Below the pieces are notes generated by a model that was not told the DNA's origin, made no database searches, and saw only the letters and a list, made by a program, of their open reading frames with translations. Made by a program: the position numbers and the translations under genes. A stretch of DNA of 19,764 bases, taken from the NCBI GenBank assembly GCA_027483285.1, contig JAIXUZ010000231.1:1-19764 (forward strand). The letters are read 5' to 3'. Positions within the stretch are counted from its first letter, which is position 1. Each line of letters starts with the position of its first letter. Below, in pieces: positions 1 to 6,973 of the stretch. The DNA comes from Bacteroidota bacterium. GTDB taxonomy: Bacteria > Bacteroidota > Bacteroidia > CAMBQF01.

Positions 1-1034
1 ACATTATTCTGCATGTGGTTTTTGATAATGATAAACCCTTGGCCGATGCACAAAACAACCCTGTAGCAACAATAGAATTGAAAGGTCGTATTGACCTGAA
101 ATTTTATAATACCTATAAGAACTTTACGGATAATAAGGGTTGGATACCCTGCGAAAGTAGCATTAACCGTGTTGATCCATTTATTGTAGAAAGCTGGTTG
201 GAGCGCATGGCGGTGGAGCGTTTAGAGCGTAAATCGAAGGCGGTGCTGGATACTTTGGTATTGAACAAAGGCAGTTGGCAGGAAACCTTTTATCAAATTG
301 TTGCTGCTAACTTTGGTTTTAAAGTTAATAGCGAGCCTTTTGGGTTGCTAGCGCGGAGCATACCCGAGAATTACTTTGCCCGGCAAAAGGCAAGTGATAT
401 ACAAATAGAAGCTATGTTGTTTGGTGTGGCGGGCTTGTTAGAGGCTGAGTTTGTTGATGAGTACCCAAATAAGCTAAAAGCGGAGTATAAATTCCTAAAA
501 ACGAAATACAACCTAACAACATTGCCAGGGCATATATGGAAGTTTTCGCGCCTGAGGCCAGATAACTTCCCTACTATTAGGTTGGCCCAGTTTGCAGCCT
601 TAATTATCAAGTCGAACGGATTGTTTGCCAAGGTGCTTGAAACTAAGCGTACGGAGGAGTTGCGTGGGCTGTTTGATGTAAAAGCATCAGCCTATTGGGA
701 TACGCACTATGTGTTTGATAAGCAAACAGGCGAGAAAGAAAAGCACATGGGGGCGGCTTCTGTAGAAAATATTTTTATCAATTCACTAGTTCCTACACTA
801 TTTGCTTATGGGGTAGAGCGTAATGACGAGTATTACAGGAACAGGGCGTTAAAACTGCTTACCAAAACCAACCCCGAGAGCAACACAATTGTTAAAGGCT
901 GGCAAGCGTTAAACGTGCCAATGAAAAATGCGCACAACACCCAGGGTGGAATTGAATTAAAAAATATGTACTGCGACGAAAAAAAATGCTTATTTTGCAG
1001 TGTTGGAACGCACATATTAAAAAATGGTAGATAA
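1..1034 (+). CDS. DUF2851 family protein, 5' end missing
   Basis: The reading frame is open from the left edge: residues IILH precede the GTG at 15, so the true start lies upstream of the window. The LHVVFDNDKPL segment and the C-terminal cysteine cluster (NMYCDEKKCLFC, C-x4-C-x2-C just before the end) fit the DUF2851 family of Bacteroidota, whose members are usually somewhat over 400 residues. By comparison I estimate that about 80-90 N-terminal residues are missing. No biochemical function is established for the family, and the cysteines suggest metal or Fe-S binding only by inference. There is no signal peptide in the visible part, so a cytoplasmic location is likely. The gene overlaps the next one by 11 bases in another frame, so the two are probably co-translated. 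Confidence 0.85.
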   Translation, partial: IILHVVFDNDKPLADAQNNPVATIELKGRIDLKFYNTYKNFTDNKGWIPCESSINRVDPFIVESWLERMAVERLERKSKAVLDTLVLNKGSWQETFYQIVAANFGFKVNSEPFGLLARSIPENYFARQKASDIQIEAMLFGVAGLLEAEFVDEYPNKLKAEYKFLKTKYNLTTLPGHIWKFSRLRPDNFPTIRLAQFAALIIKSNGLFAKVLETKRTEELRGLFDVKASAYWDTHYVFDKQTGEKEKHMGAASVENIFINSLVPTLFAYGVERNDEYYRNRALKLLTKTNPESNTIVKGWQALNVPMKNAHNTQGGIELKNMYCDEKKCLFCSVGTHILKNGR

Positions 1035-1245
1035 TATAAAACGATATTTTGAATTAAAGGCCTTTGGCGTTTGCACCTATCTGGGCGATAAGCTTGATAT
1101 GGAACCTGCCCCTATTCGCTTGTTTTTTATCTACACTTCTTTTCTAACTATAGGCTCGCCGGTTATTATTTATATGATACTGGCCTTTTGGGTAAGGATG
1201 AAAAATTACATTCGCCCGGGCCGTACCCGTGTTTGGGATTTGTAA
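1024..1245 (+). CDS. PspC-domain-like small membrane protein
   Basis: This 73-residue protein begins with an amphipathic stretch containing GVCTYLGDKLDMEP, resembling the PspC domain, in which a short cytoplasmic segment precedes one transmembrane helix (here about residues 33-57, rich in I, F and Y). It ends in a basic tail (RMKNYIRPGRTR). PspC proteins in proteobacteria are inner-membrane partners of phage-shock regulation. In Bacteroidota, short stand-alone PspC-like proteins are common and their role is not known. The ATG lies inside the end of the DUF2851 gene (11-base overlap), so translation is probably coupled. Assignment to the family is by overall look, since the protein is short. 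Confidence 0.75.
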   Translation: MVDNIKRYFELKAFGVCTYLGDKLDMEPAPIRLFFIYTSFLTIGSPVIIYMILAFWVRMKNYIRPGRTRVWDL

Positions 1246-1264
1246 TTATATTATCTAAATATAA

Positions 1265-2056
1265 ATGAAAAGTTTACTCCTGTTATTGCTGTGTTGCTTT
1301 GCCATAATTAATGTTGATGCAGCTGATAACATTACTGTTTTTTCTAATACAGGCTACAAGTTTTGGGTAATTATAAACGGTGAGAAGATTAATAGTAATG
1401 CATCAGAAAGGGTGGTGTTTAATAAGAAAAAGGGAGAATATAAACTCCGCATAATTGTTAAAGAAATAGATGGTGAAGGCAGTATAGATGATAAAACAAG
1501 CTATCCGATAGAAGTAAAGGAAAATTACAATCATTTGTTTGAAGTAACTGTAGACTCGGCGCTTGCTACCCAATTTAATACACTACAAAATTTAAAATCA
1601 ATTTCTGTAAAGCAGTATTCATTAGTTAATACAGAATCTTTTAGTGGAAGATGGAAATTGAAAATAAATGATATATTATTAAAGAATGTAAACGTAAGGG
1701 TGCTGCAAAATGGAGAACTATCAGAATTTACAGATGTAGTCATATCAGACGAAGACGGGAAAGCTGTAATGCAGGGAAAACTTGATAGAACAAGGAACGC
1801 AATAAATATCAATAAAGTATCGGATGTGTTTTACCTGCTAATAAAAAATAAGTACATTATATATAAGGAGTTTAAATGTGATTGGTTTTATTATAATTTC
1901 GATACAACATTTTACATGTCGCAAAAAGGCGATTATGCTTCAAATGGTACTGAGTTTTATTACTATTTATCAAATAATCCTGTTATATGCAATTCTGGTA
2001 ATGTTGCTAATTATAATAAAAATAACCAGTTGGTAAATATGACTTTATACAGATAA
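1265..2056 (+). CDS. secreted protein of unknown function, AT-rich
   Basis: I do not recognise a named family for the whole protein. Residues 1-19 form a signal peptide (MKSLLLLL, hydrophobic core, cleavage after VDA), so the protein is exported. Residues about 23-100 (NITVFSNTGYKFWVIINGEK, then N-x-S and beta-rich segments ending at VTVD) resemble the N-terminal beta-sandwich that precedes DUF4476 in other secreted Bacteroidota proteins, but no DUF4476 follows. The C-terminal part is rich in N, Y, F and K (for example NGTEFYYYLSNNP). Codon use is much more AT-rich than in the neighbours, which may mean acquisition or weak constraint. It starts 19 bases after the PspC-like gene, and its TAA shares one base with the next ATG (TAATG), so it sits within a compact operon. 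Confidence 0.75.
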   Translation: MKSLLLLLLCCFAIINVDAADNITVFSNTGYKFWVIINGEKINSNASERVVFNKKKGEYKLRIIVKEIDGEGSIDDKTSYPIEVKENYNHLFEVTVDSALATQFNTLQNLKSISVKQYSLVNTESFSGRWKLKINDILLKNVNVRVLQNGELSEFTDVVISDEDGKAVMQGKLDRTRNAININKVSDVFYLLIKNKYIIYKEFKCDWFYYNFDTTFYMSQKGDYASNGTEFYYYLSNNPVICNSGNVANYNKNNQLVNMTLYR

Positions 2057-2955
2057 TGCCAACCATTCTTATTACTGGTAGCAATGGCCTTGTGGGTCGC
2101 GAATTAATCAGGGCTTTTGATAAATTGCCTGAATATACTGTTATTGCTACTTCACTATCGCCAGATAAAATTTTGATGCCCGATGTTGCCTTTCATCAAC
2201 TGGATATTACAAACAGGCAAAGTGTGGCTCAACTATTTAACGATTTATTACCCAATTTAGTTATTCACTCGGCGGCAGTTAGTGCACCCGATACATGCGA
2301 AACAGATAAAGAGCTTTGCAACCATGTTAATATTGAAGGCACACAAAATGTTGCCGATGCCTGTAAGGCAATAGGTGCAAAGATGCTATTTATCTCAACC
2401 GACTTTGTTTTTGATGGCGCTATGGGGCCTTATAAGGAGGATGATATTCCAAACCCGGTTAGTTACTATGGCTGGAGCAAGCTGGAAGGGGAAAAGATAA
2501 CCCAAATGCTGCCCAATTGGGGCATTGTACGCACGGTTTTAGTGTATGGCGATACCGTGGGGTTAAACCGCAGCAATTTTGTTACCTGGGTTAAAGGGGC
2601 ATTAGCAAAAGGAGAGAAAATAAAAGTGGTAAACGACCAGTACCGCACCCCAACGTATGCTCCTGATTTGGCTTATGGCATTGTTAAAGCTACCGAATGG
2701 CTGCTATATGAAAAAGGTAACGAAATTTGGCACATTAGCGGCCCGTTACCGTTAATTAGCGTGTACGATATGGCTTTGCAAATAGCCGATTATTATAGCC
2801 TGGATTCTACCTTGATAGAACCAATAGCTTCGGCCAGTTTAAACCAGCCGGCAAAACGCCCACCTGTAACAGGGTTTGTTTTAAGCAAGGCAGCAAATCA
2901 CCTCAATTACAAGCCGATAGAATTTACTAACGGGCTTGAAAAATTAGGTTTGTAG
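2056..2955 (+). CDS. RmlD-like NAD(P)-dependent sugar-nucleotide reductase
   Basis: This 299-residue extended short-chain dehydrogenase has the N-terminal Rossmann motif TGSNGLVG (residues 7-14, G-x2-G-x2-G), an STDFVFDG segment (114-121) and the catalytic pair Y138 and K142 in YYGWSK. The order and the DFVFDG/PYKEDD context resemble dTDP-4-dehydrorhamnose reductase (RmlD), which reduces dTDP-4-keto-L-rhamnose to dTDP-L-rhamnose in the cytoplasm. No other rhamnose-pathway gene (rmlA, B or C) is nearby, so the substrate is uncertain and a related sugar-nucleotide or other epimerase/reductase remains possible. The ATG overlaps the preceding stop by one base, so translational coupling is likely. 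Length agrees with the family. Confidence 0.85.
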   Translation: MPTILITGSNGLVGRELIRAFDKLPEYTVIATSLSPDKILMPDVAFHQLDITNRQSVAQLFNDLLPNLVIHSAAVSAPDTCETDKELCNHVNIEGTQNVADACKAIGAKMLFISTDFVFDGAMGPYKEDDIPNPVSYYGWSKLEGEKITQMLPNWGIVRTVLVYGDTVGLNRSNFVTWVKGALAKGEKIKVVNDQYRTPTYAPDLAYGIVKATEWLLYEKGNEIWHISGPLPLISVYDMALQIADYYSLDSTLIEPIASASLNQPAKRPPVTGFVLSKAANHLNYKPIEFTNGLEKLGL

Positions 2956-3038
2956 CAGTATATTTATAGTACCGAAAATCTTATTGGGAAAAGAGATAGG
3001 CCGTGGTTGTATGTTGCAGCCGCATAGATAGTTATGCT

Positions 3039-4121
3039 ATGGATTATTTAGAGAACGAAGAATATATACAGGGTAGGGGCGCTCAACTTGTTTATCAAAA
3101 CAGGTTTTTAAAGCAGGTATACGTTCAGGAACATATAGAGGGGATTGATGAACCCTGGGAACTGAACCGCAAAACCCAGATTTTTGAAGAACACCCCAAA
3201 AAAATTCTTAATAAGGTTGATAGCCCTGATATTGGGCATGCCTATTCTATGAACCCATACCAGGGTTGCGAACATGGATGTATATATTGCTATGCCCGCA
3301 ACACGCACGAGTATTGGGGTTTTAGCGCGGGCCTTGATTTTGAGCAGAAAATTATTGTTAAGCCCGATGCAGCAAAGCTACTGGAGCACGATTTGCGTAG
3401 AAAAAACCACATGGTGTTTCCTATTATGTTTTCGGGCAATACCGATTGTTACCAGCCTATAGAGCGGAAAATGAAGCTTACCCGCCAAATGTTGGAGGTG
3501 CTGCTAAAGTTTAAGCACCCTGCCAGTATGATAACCAAGAACGCCCTGATACTGCGCGATAAGGATATATTGCAAGAGATGGCAAAGCTAAAGCTGGTAC
3601 ATGTTATGGTGTCTATAACATCATTAAAAGAAGATTTGCGCCAACAAATGGAGCCCCGGACAGCAACGGCCAAACGCAGGCTGCAGGTGATAGAAGAGTT
3701 AAGCAAAGCCGGTATACAAACAGGCATAATGACAGCGCCAATTATTCCGGGCTTAAACAGTGATGAGATACCTGCACTGATTAAAGCAGCTGCCGACCAT
3801 GGTGCAAGCATGGCGGGCTATACCATAGTTAGGTTAAACGGTGCTATAGGGCCTATTTTTACTGATTGGGTGTATAAGAACTACCCCGATAGGGCCGATA
3901 AGGTTTTAAACCATATAAAAGAGGCGCACGGGGGACAATTGAATGATAGCCGCTTTGGTGTGCGCATGCGTGGCGAGGGCAAGATTGTAGAATCAATAAA
4001 GCAGATGTTTACCACATCGGTTAACAGGCATATAAAAACTAAAAACCGCCAGGTCTATGAGTTAGACCTGACGGCTTTTAAAGTACCTAGACTAGATGGC
4101 CAATTAGGCCTGTTCGACTAG
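3039..4121 (+). CDS. PA0069-type radical SAM protein
   Basis: This is a 360-residue radical SAM protein. The cluster-binding motif C-x3-C-x2-C is seen in GCEHGCIYCYAR (cysteines 77, 81 and 84 when counted from the ATG at 3039). It is preceded by IGHAYSMNPYQG and followed by FSGNTDCYQPIERK and TKNALILRD, the pattern of the PA0069/Rv2578c group distantly related to spore photoproduct lyase. The reaction is unknown. An upstream GTG at 3003 would add 12 residues (VVCCSRIDSYA). I prefer the ATG because the protein then begins MDYLENEEYIQGRGAQ, and because EEYIQGRGAQ is where family similarity begins. The gene ends abutting the convergent gene, and its last codons contain a hairpin (see 4046-4074). 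Confidence 0.88.
   Translation: MDYLENEEYIQGRGAQLVYQNRFLKQVYVQEHIEGIDEPWELNRKTQIFEEHPKKILNKVDSPDIGHAYSMNPYQGCEHGCIYCYARNTHEYWGFSAGLDFEQKIIVKPDAAKLLEHDLRRKNHMVFPIMFSGNTDCYQPIERKMKLTRQMLEVLLKFKHPASMITKNALILRDKDILQEMAKLKLVHVMVSITSLKEDLRQQMEPRTATAKRRLQVIEELSKAGIQTGIMTAPIIPGLNSDEIPALIKAAADHGASMAGYTIVRLNGAIGPIFTDWVYKNYPDRADKVLNHIKEAHGGQLNDSRFGVRMRGEGKIVESIKQMFTTSVNRHIKTKNRQVYELDLTAFKVPRLDGQLGLFD
4046..4074 (-). terminator. probable intrinsic terminator inside the radical SAM gene
   Basis: A hairpin with 12-base arms (4046-4057 and 4063-4074, one C/A mismatch) and a 5-base loop is followed on the minus strand by a T-rich run (TTTTTAGTTTTT, complement of 4034-4045). It lies about 50-75 bases beyond the stop of the minus-strand gene at 4122, where a terminator is expected. 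On the plus strand the hairpin is followed by CTTTTA, so it may act weakly in that direction too. It is part of the coding sequence for QVYELDLTAF of the radical SAM protein. Function is inferred from structure only. Confidence 0.65.
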
Positions 4122-5162
4122 TTATTCAATTTTGTTGGTGGTGTAATCCATGCGGTCTGACAGGCTGGTAGAAGCACCAAACACAAAGCCAATTTTACCG
4201 TTGAATTTGCCGCTGCCGTTATCATCAATAATTTTGATTTTAACACAAAGCAAACCGCTATCATCTTTAGCCATTTTGCGGCTTAATAATTCGAAAGTAG
4301 CGCCTTCGTTTACGCGGGTGTTATCATCCCAGCCGAATTGTTTAAAACCCGCAGTTGGAGAGAACGTAATACGGCCTTTAATACCAGGGTAAGTTGAAGC
4401 TACCTGATCGGTAAAGCTATTGCCACTGTCTTCATCATCTCCGCCGCTGCTAATCTCGCTAATAGATTTTGGTCCGCCTACTATGCGCTCTGAAGTATAG
4501 TCTGTAAAATCAGAAATAGTGGTTGAAGCAGGGTACATGTAACCGCTTTTGCCATTGTATTTGCCTGAACCGTTATCATCAATAATTTTAATTTTGATAG
4601 TGTAAAGGCCAATATCGTCTTTAATCATTTCGCGGCTTAGTAATTCAAAAGTAGCACCTTCGTTTACACGTGTAGCATCATCATGGCCTGTAGATTTGAA
4701 ACCAGCTGTTGGAGAGAAGGTAACTTTACCATATACTTTAGGGTAAGTAGTAGTGGCGCGGTCCATATAGCTGCCGCCGCTTGATGAACTGCTGCCACCA
4801 CCTTTAATACGCTCGGTAGTGTAATCCATATCGTCAGACAGGCTGGTAGAAGCGCCATACATAAAGCCTACTTTACCATTAAATTTGCCTGAACCGTTAT
4901 CGTCAATAATTTTAATTTTAACACATAATAAGCCAATATCATCTTTAGCTAATTCGCGAGTCAATAACTCAAATGTAGCGCCTTCGTTTACACGCGTATC
5001 ATCGTCCCAGCTGTATTGTTTAAAACCTGCAGTTGGAGAAAAAGTAACCTTGCCTTTAATGCCCGGGTTAGTTGTGCTAACCTTATTAAGGAATGTTGTT
5101 TGAGCACGAGCCGTTGCAATGCTCCCCGTTATTATTAGTAATAATAAAAATAATTTTTTCAT
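4122..5162 (-). CDS. secreted protein with three tandem SH3b-like repeats
   Basis: This 346-residue protein has a signal peptide (MKKLFLLLLIITG, cleavage near ATARA/Q, residue 20) and then three copies of a domain of about 97 residues at roughly 23-119, 131-227 and 248-345. Linkers are low-complexity (GGGSSSSSGG) or acidic (GGDDEDSG). Each copy runs PGIKGKVTFSP, NEGATFELL, KIKIIDDNGSGK and NGKVGFMYGASTS. The pattern of glycine, then hydrophobic ELLS, then GK-GY resembles bacterial SH3 (SH3b) domains, but this is inference. SH3b domains often bind cell-wall or surface ligands; no function can be assigned here. Copies 1 and 3 are closer to each other than to copy 2. It lies 35 bases after its paralogue and is probably in the same transcript. 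Confidence 0.8.
   Translation of the reverse strand: MKKLFLLLLIITGSIATARAQTTFLNKVSTTNPGIKGKVTFSPTAGFKQYSWDDDTRVNEGATFELLTRELAKDDIGLLCVKIKIIDDNGSGKFNGKVGFMYGASTSLSDDMDYTTERIKGGGSSSSSGGSYMDRATTTYPKVYGKVTFSPTAGFKSTGHDDATRVNEGATFELLSREMIKDDIGLYTIKIKIIDDNGSGKYNGKSGYMYPASTTISDFTDYTSERIVGGPKSISEISSGGDDEDSGNSFTDQVASTYPGIKGRITFSPTAGFKQFGWDDNTRVNEGATFELLSRKMAKDDSGLLCVKIKIIDDNGSGKFNGKIGFVFGASTSLSDRMDYTTNKIE
4128..5096 (-). repeat. three in-gene tandem repeats (about 291-294 bp each)
   Basis: The repeat units are about 4806-5096, 4482-4772 and 4128-4421. They are similar at DNA level as well as protein level: for example, the segment encoding IIDDNGSGK and the segment encoding NEGATFELL recur almost unchanged in all three. 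Units 1 and 3 also share the codons for LLCVKIKIIDDNGSGKFNGK. This suggests recent duplication or gene conversion. Confidence 0.8.
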
Positions 5163-5197
5163 CGTTATAGTGTTTATGAGTTCAAATGTATAATTAT

Positions 5198-6706
5198 TTA
5201 TTTAATTGTCAAATCGGTTTTATTTGCCCTGTCAGAAATGCTTGTTTCGTCAAGGTTTACCCACATTATTTTTCCAGTAAAATTTTTTCCGGGGTCAGAT
5301 GTAACCTTTATTTTAATAAAAAAGTATTTGGTAATGGCATCTTTAAATACCTTCTTACTCAGCAATTCAAACTTTGTGCCAGTTTTTAAATACACTTCTT
5401 TAGACCAGTCAGAGCCATCGGCATAAGCATAGGCATCTCCCAACCCGCTGTTTATTGTTCCTGTAATGCCTGTTTTTTCATTAGTAAAACTTGGTAGCTC
5501 GTAAGAGCCATCGGCGGGAGTTGGGTCCGGTGCATTTAAAGCATCATAGTTATTGCCATTATCTTTGTCTTTTTCCAAATCGGGCGAGAAGCCTTTAGGG
5601 GCCTCCATCTTTTCTTCACTGTAATTGGCAAAGGATACAAAGCTGGTAGATGCCGGGTACATATAACCTACTTTGCCGTTGTGCCTGCCATCTGCAAGGT
5701 CGTCGGTAACTTTTACTTTTATGTGGTATAAGTTCCATCCTCCATCTTCTTTAACCATATCACGGCTCAATAATTCAATTTTAGCACCGTATACCAAATG
5801 TGTTTTACTATCATCAAATGATGTTATTTTAAGTGTCCCGCCATCAAAAGTTACTATACCTGTAGCGCCTGTTTTTTCTGTTTTTAAACGGTCTAAAAAA
5901 TTGCCAGTGTAAGAAGGTGGTGGCGGAATATCAAAAGGTGCATCCTCAACATCAACATCCAAAGCATCTTCTACTTTTATGCGTGTATTGTCATAATCGG
6001 TATATTTAGAAAAGCTGGTAGACGAGGGGTACATATAGCCAATTTCGCCTTTATAAGGGCCTTCTAGCACTTTTACTTTTACATGGTGCAATGCTATATA
6101 TGTGTTGTCTTTAAGCATACGCGGACTAATCAATTCAAGCCTGGTACCTTTTTCTAATGATGGGGAAACATCATTAAACGAAGCTGTTTTAAGGGTGCCA
6201 CCATCAAAGGTTACAATGCCTTTTACACCTGTATGTTCTGTTGGTAATTGGTCTAAAAAGTCGGCTGATGCAATAGGCGAGTCCAATGCTATATCCATAA
6301 TAGGAGGCATATCTTCGTCCTCCTTTATTTTCTTAACCAGAATTTTTTCTGTTGTATAATCAGCATAGCTTGAAAAACTGGTAGAGGCAGGATACATATA
6401 TCCAATTTTACCATTCATAGCGCCGGTACCCTTATCGTCTATAACTTTTACTTTTATATGAGATAGGTTCCATGATGTATTATCTTTAATCATTTTTGGG
6501 CTAAGCAATTCAATCTCTGTACCCTTTTTAAGGTTGGGTGCGGTGTCTTCAAAATTGCACATCTTAAGTGTGCCACCATCAAAAGTTACTTTGCCCTTTA
6601 TCCCTGTCTTTTCAGTATAAACTTGGTCTATAAATGATTTACATGTTTGGGCATTAGCTAACGTAGCAGTAATGGCAAGCCCCAATATGATTAACAAACG
6701 CCTCAT
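5198..6706 (-). CDS. secreted protein with four SH3b-like repeats
   Basis: This 502-residue paralogue of the following gene has a signal peptide (MRRLLIILGLAITATLANA, cleavage before Q20). Four repeat units lie at about 24-122, 149-244, 269-367 and 405-500. The first three share TEKTG/TEHTG, G-x-VTFDGGTLK, a short acidic/serine segment, KGT-x-ELLS and GKIGYMYPASTSF. The fourth is divergent (GTINSGLGDAYAYADGSDWS, KTGTKFELLS, TGKIMWVNLDETS). Linkers are acidic and proline-rich (IKEDEDMPP, PFDIPPPPSY, APDPTPADG), as in a beads-on-a-string exported protein. Residues such as LKKGTEIELLS and GKIGYMY are compatible with an SH3b fold by inference. There is no anchor, sorting tail or enzyme domain. 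It is the first gene of a probable two-gene transcript. Confidence 0.82.
   Translation of the reverse strand: MRRLLIILGLAITATLANAQTCKSFIDQVYTEKTGIKGKVTFDGGTLKMCNFEDTAPNLKKGTEIELLSPKMIKDNTSWNLSHIKVKVIDDKGTGAMNGKIGYMYPASTSFSSYADYTTEKILVKKIKEDEDMPPIMDIALDSPIASADFLDQLPTEHTGVKGIVTFDGGTLKTASFNDVSPSLEKGTRLELISPRMLKDNTYIALHHVKVKVLEGPYKGEIGYMYPSSTSFSKYTDYDNTRIKVEDALDVDVEDAPFDIPPPPSYTGNFLDRLKTEKTGATGIVTFDGGTLKITSFDDSKTHLVYGAKIELLSRDMVKEDGGWNLYHIKVKVTDDLADGRHNGKVGYMYPASTSFVSFANYSEEKMEAPKGFSPDLEKDKDNGNNYDALNAPDPTPADGSYELPSFTNEKTGITGTINSGLGDAYAYADGSDWSKEVYLKTGTKFELLSKKVFKDAITKYFFIKIKVTSDPGKNFTGKIMWVNLDETSISDRANKTDLTIK
5207..6637 (-). repeat. four in-gene repeat units (about 288-297 bp each)
   Basis: The units are about 6341-6637, 5975-6262, 5606-5902 and 5207-5494. 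The codons for VTFDGGTLK and for GYMYP-STSF recur in the first three. The fourth unit is recognisable only from KTGTKFELLS, KIKVTSD and TGKI. The repeats are less alike than those of the neighbouring gene, which suggests an older expansion. Confidence 0.75.
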
Positions 6707-6719
6707 ACAACTCTATATT

Positions 6720-6733
6720 TTACTACAAAGTAA
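6720..6733 (-). promoter_or_regulatory. candidate -7 promoter box for the repeat-protein pair
   Basis: On the minus strand TTACTTTG (6726-6733) lies about 20 bases upstream of the ATG at 6706 and resembles the Bacteroidota -7 element TAnnTTTG. The same bases are part of an inverted repeat, TTACT-N4-AGTAA. I see no good TTTG element at the usual distance upstream, so this is only a candidate. Confidence 0.25.
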
Positions 6734-6775
6734 CTAAACAAAAACGGAATTATATAGGCGGTGTTAAAATAAAAT

Positions 6776-6792
6776 GCTACGCATAAAGTAGC
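6776..6792. repeat. short inverted repeat in divergent intergenic region
   Basis: GCTAC (6776-6780) and GTAGC (6788-6792) form a 5-base stem around GCATAAA, extendable by one G-T and one A-T pair. It lies in the 267-base gap between the divergent repeat-protein and SulP genes and could be an operator or a chance hairpin. I see nothing else with clear structure in this AT-rich gap apart from the candidate promoter boxes. Confidence 0.25.
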
Positions 6793-6926
6793 GTGTATAT
6801 CTGCACCTGCTTGGCAAATAAGTGCTGACTTTTGTAATGTTATTTTGGTTTTACGTTTTCTATTGCGAGTATTGTTCTTGTTCTTAATGTGTGAATAAAT
6901 CTTGTTTATACCTATTGCAAATAAGG

Positions 6927-6956
6927 TTTAGTTGTATCATAAAATACTTAGTTTTA
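6927..6956 (+). promoter_or_regulatory. candidate promoter for SulP-carbonic anhydrase operon
   Basis: TTTA (6927-6930) and TAGTTTTA (6949-6956), separated by 18 bases, each match the Bacteroidota elements TTTG and TAnnTTTG except for the last base. The leader to the ATG at 6974 would be only about 10-15 bases. This is weak support. Confidence 0.25.
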
Positions 6957-6973
6957 CATCGGAACCTTAAAGT

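Noticed and set aside
3003..3038. Upstream GTG extension of the radical SAM gene
   Set aside because: Adds VVCCSRIDSYA, which does not look like the family's start; the ATG at 3039 leads directly into the EEYIQGRGAQ segment where similarity begins.
4150..4392. Plus-strand frames antisense to the repeat genes (also 4885-5103, 5673-5912 and 6102-6359)
   Set aside because: They recur once per repeat unit and mirror the repeat codons, so they are shadows of the minus-strand genes rather than a repeated small gene family.
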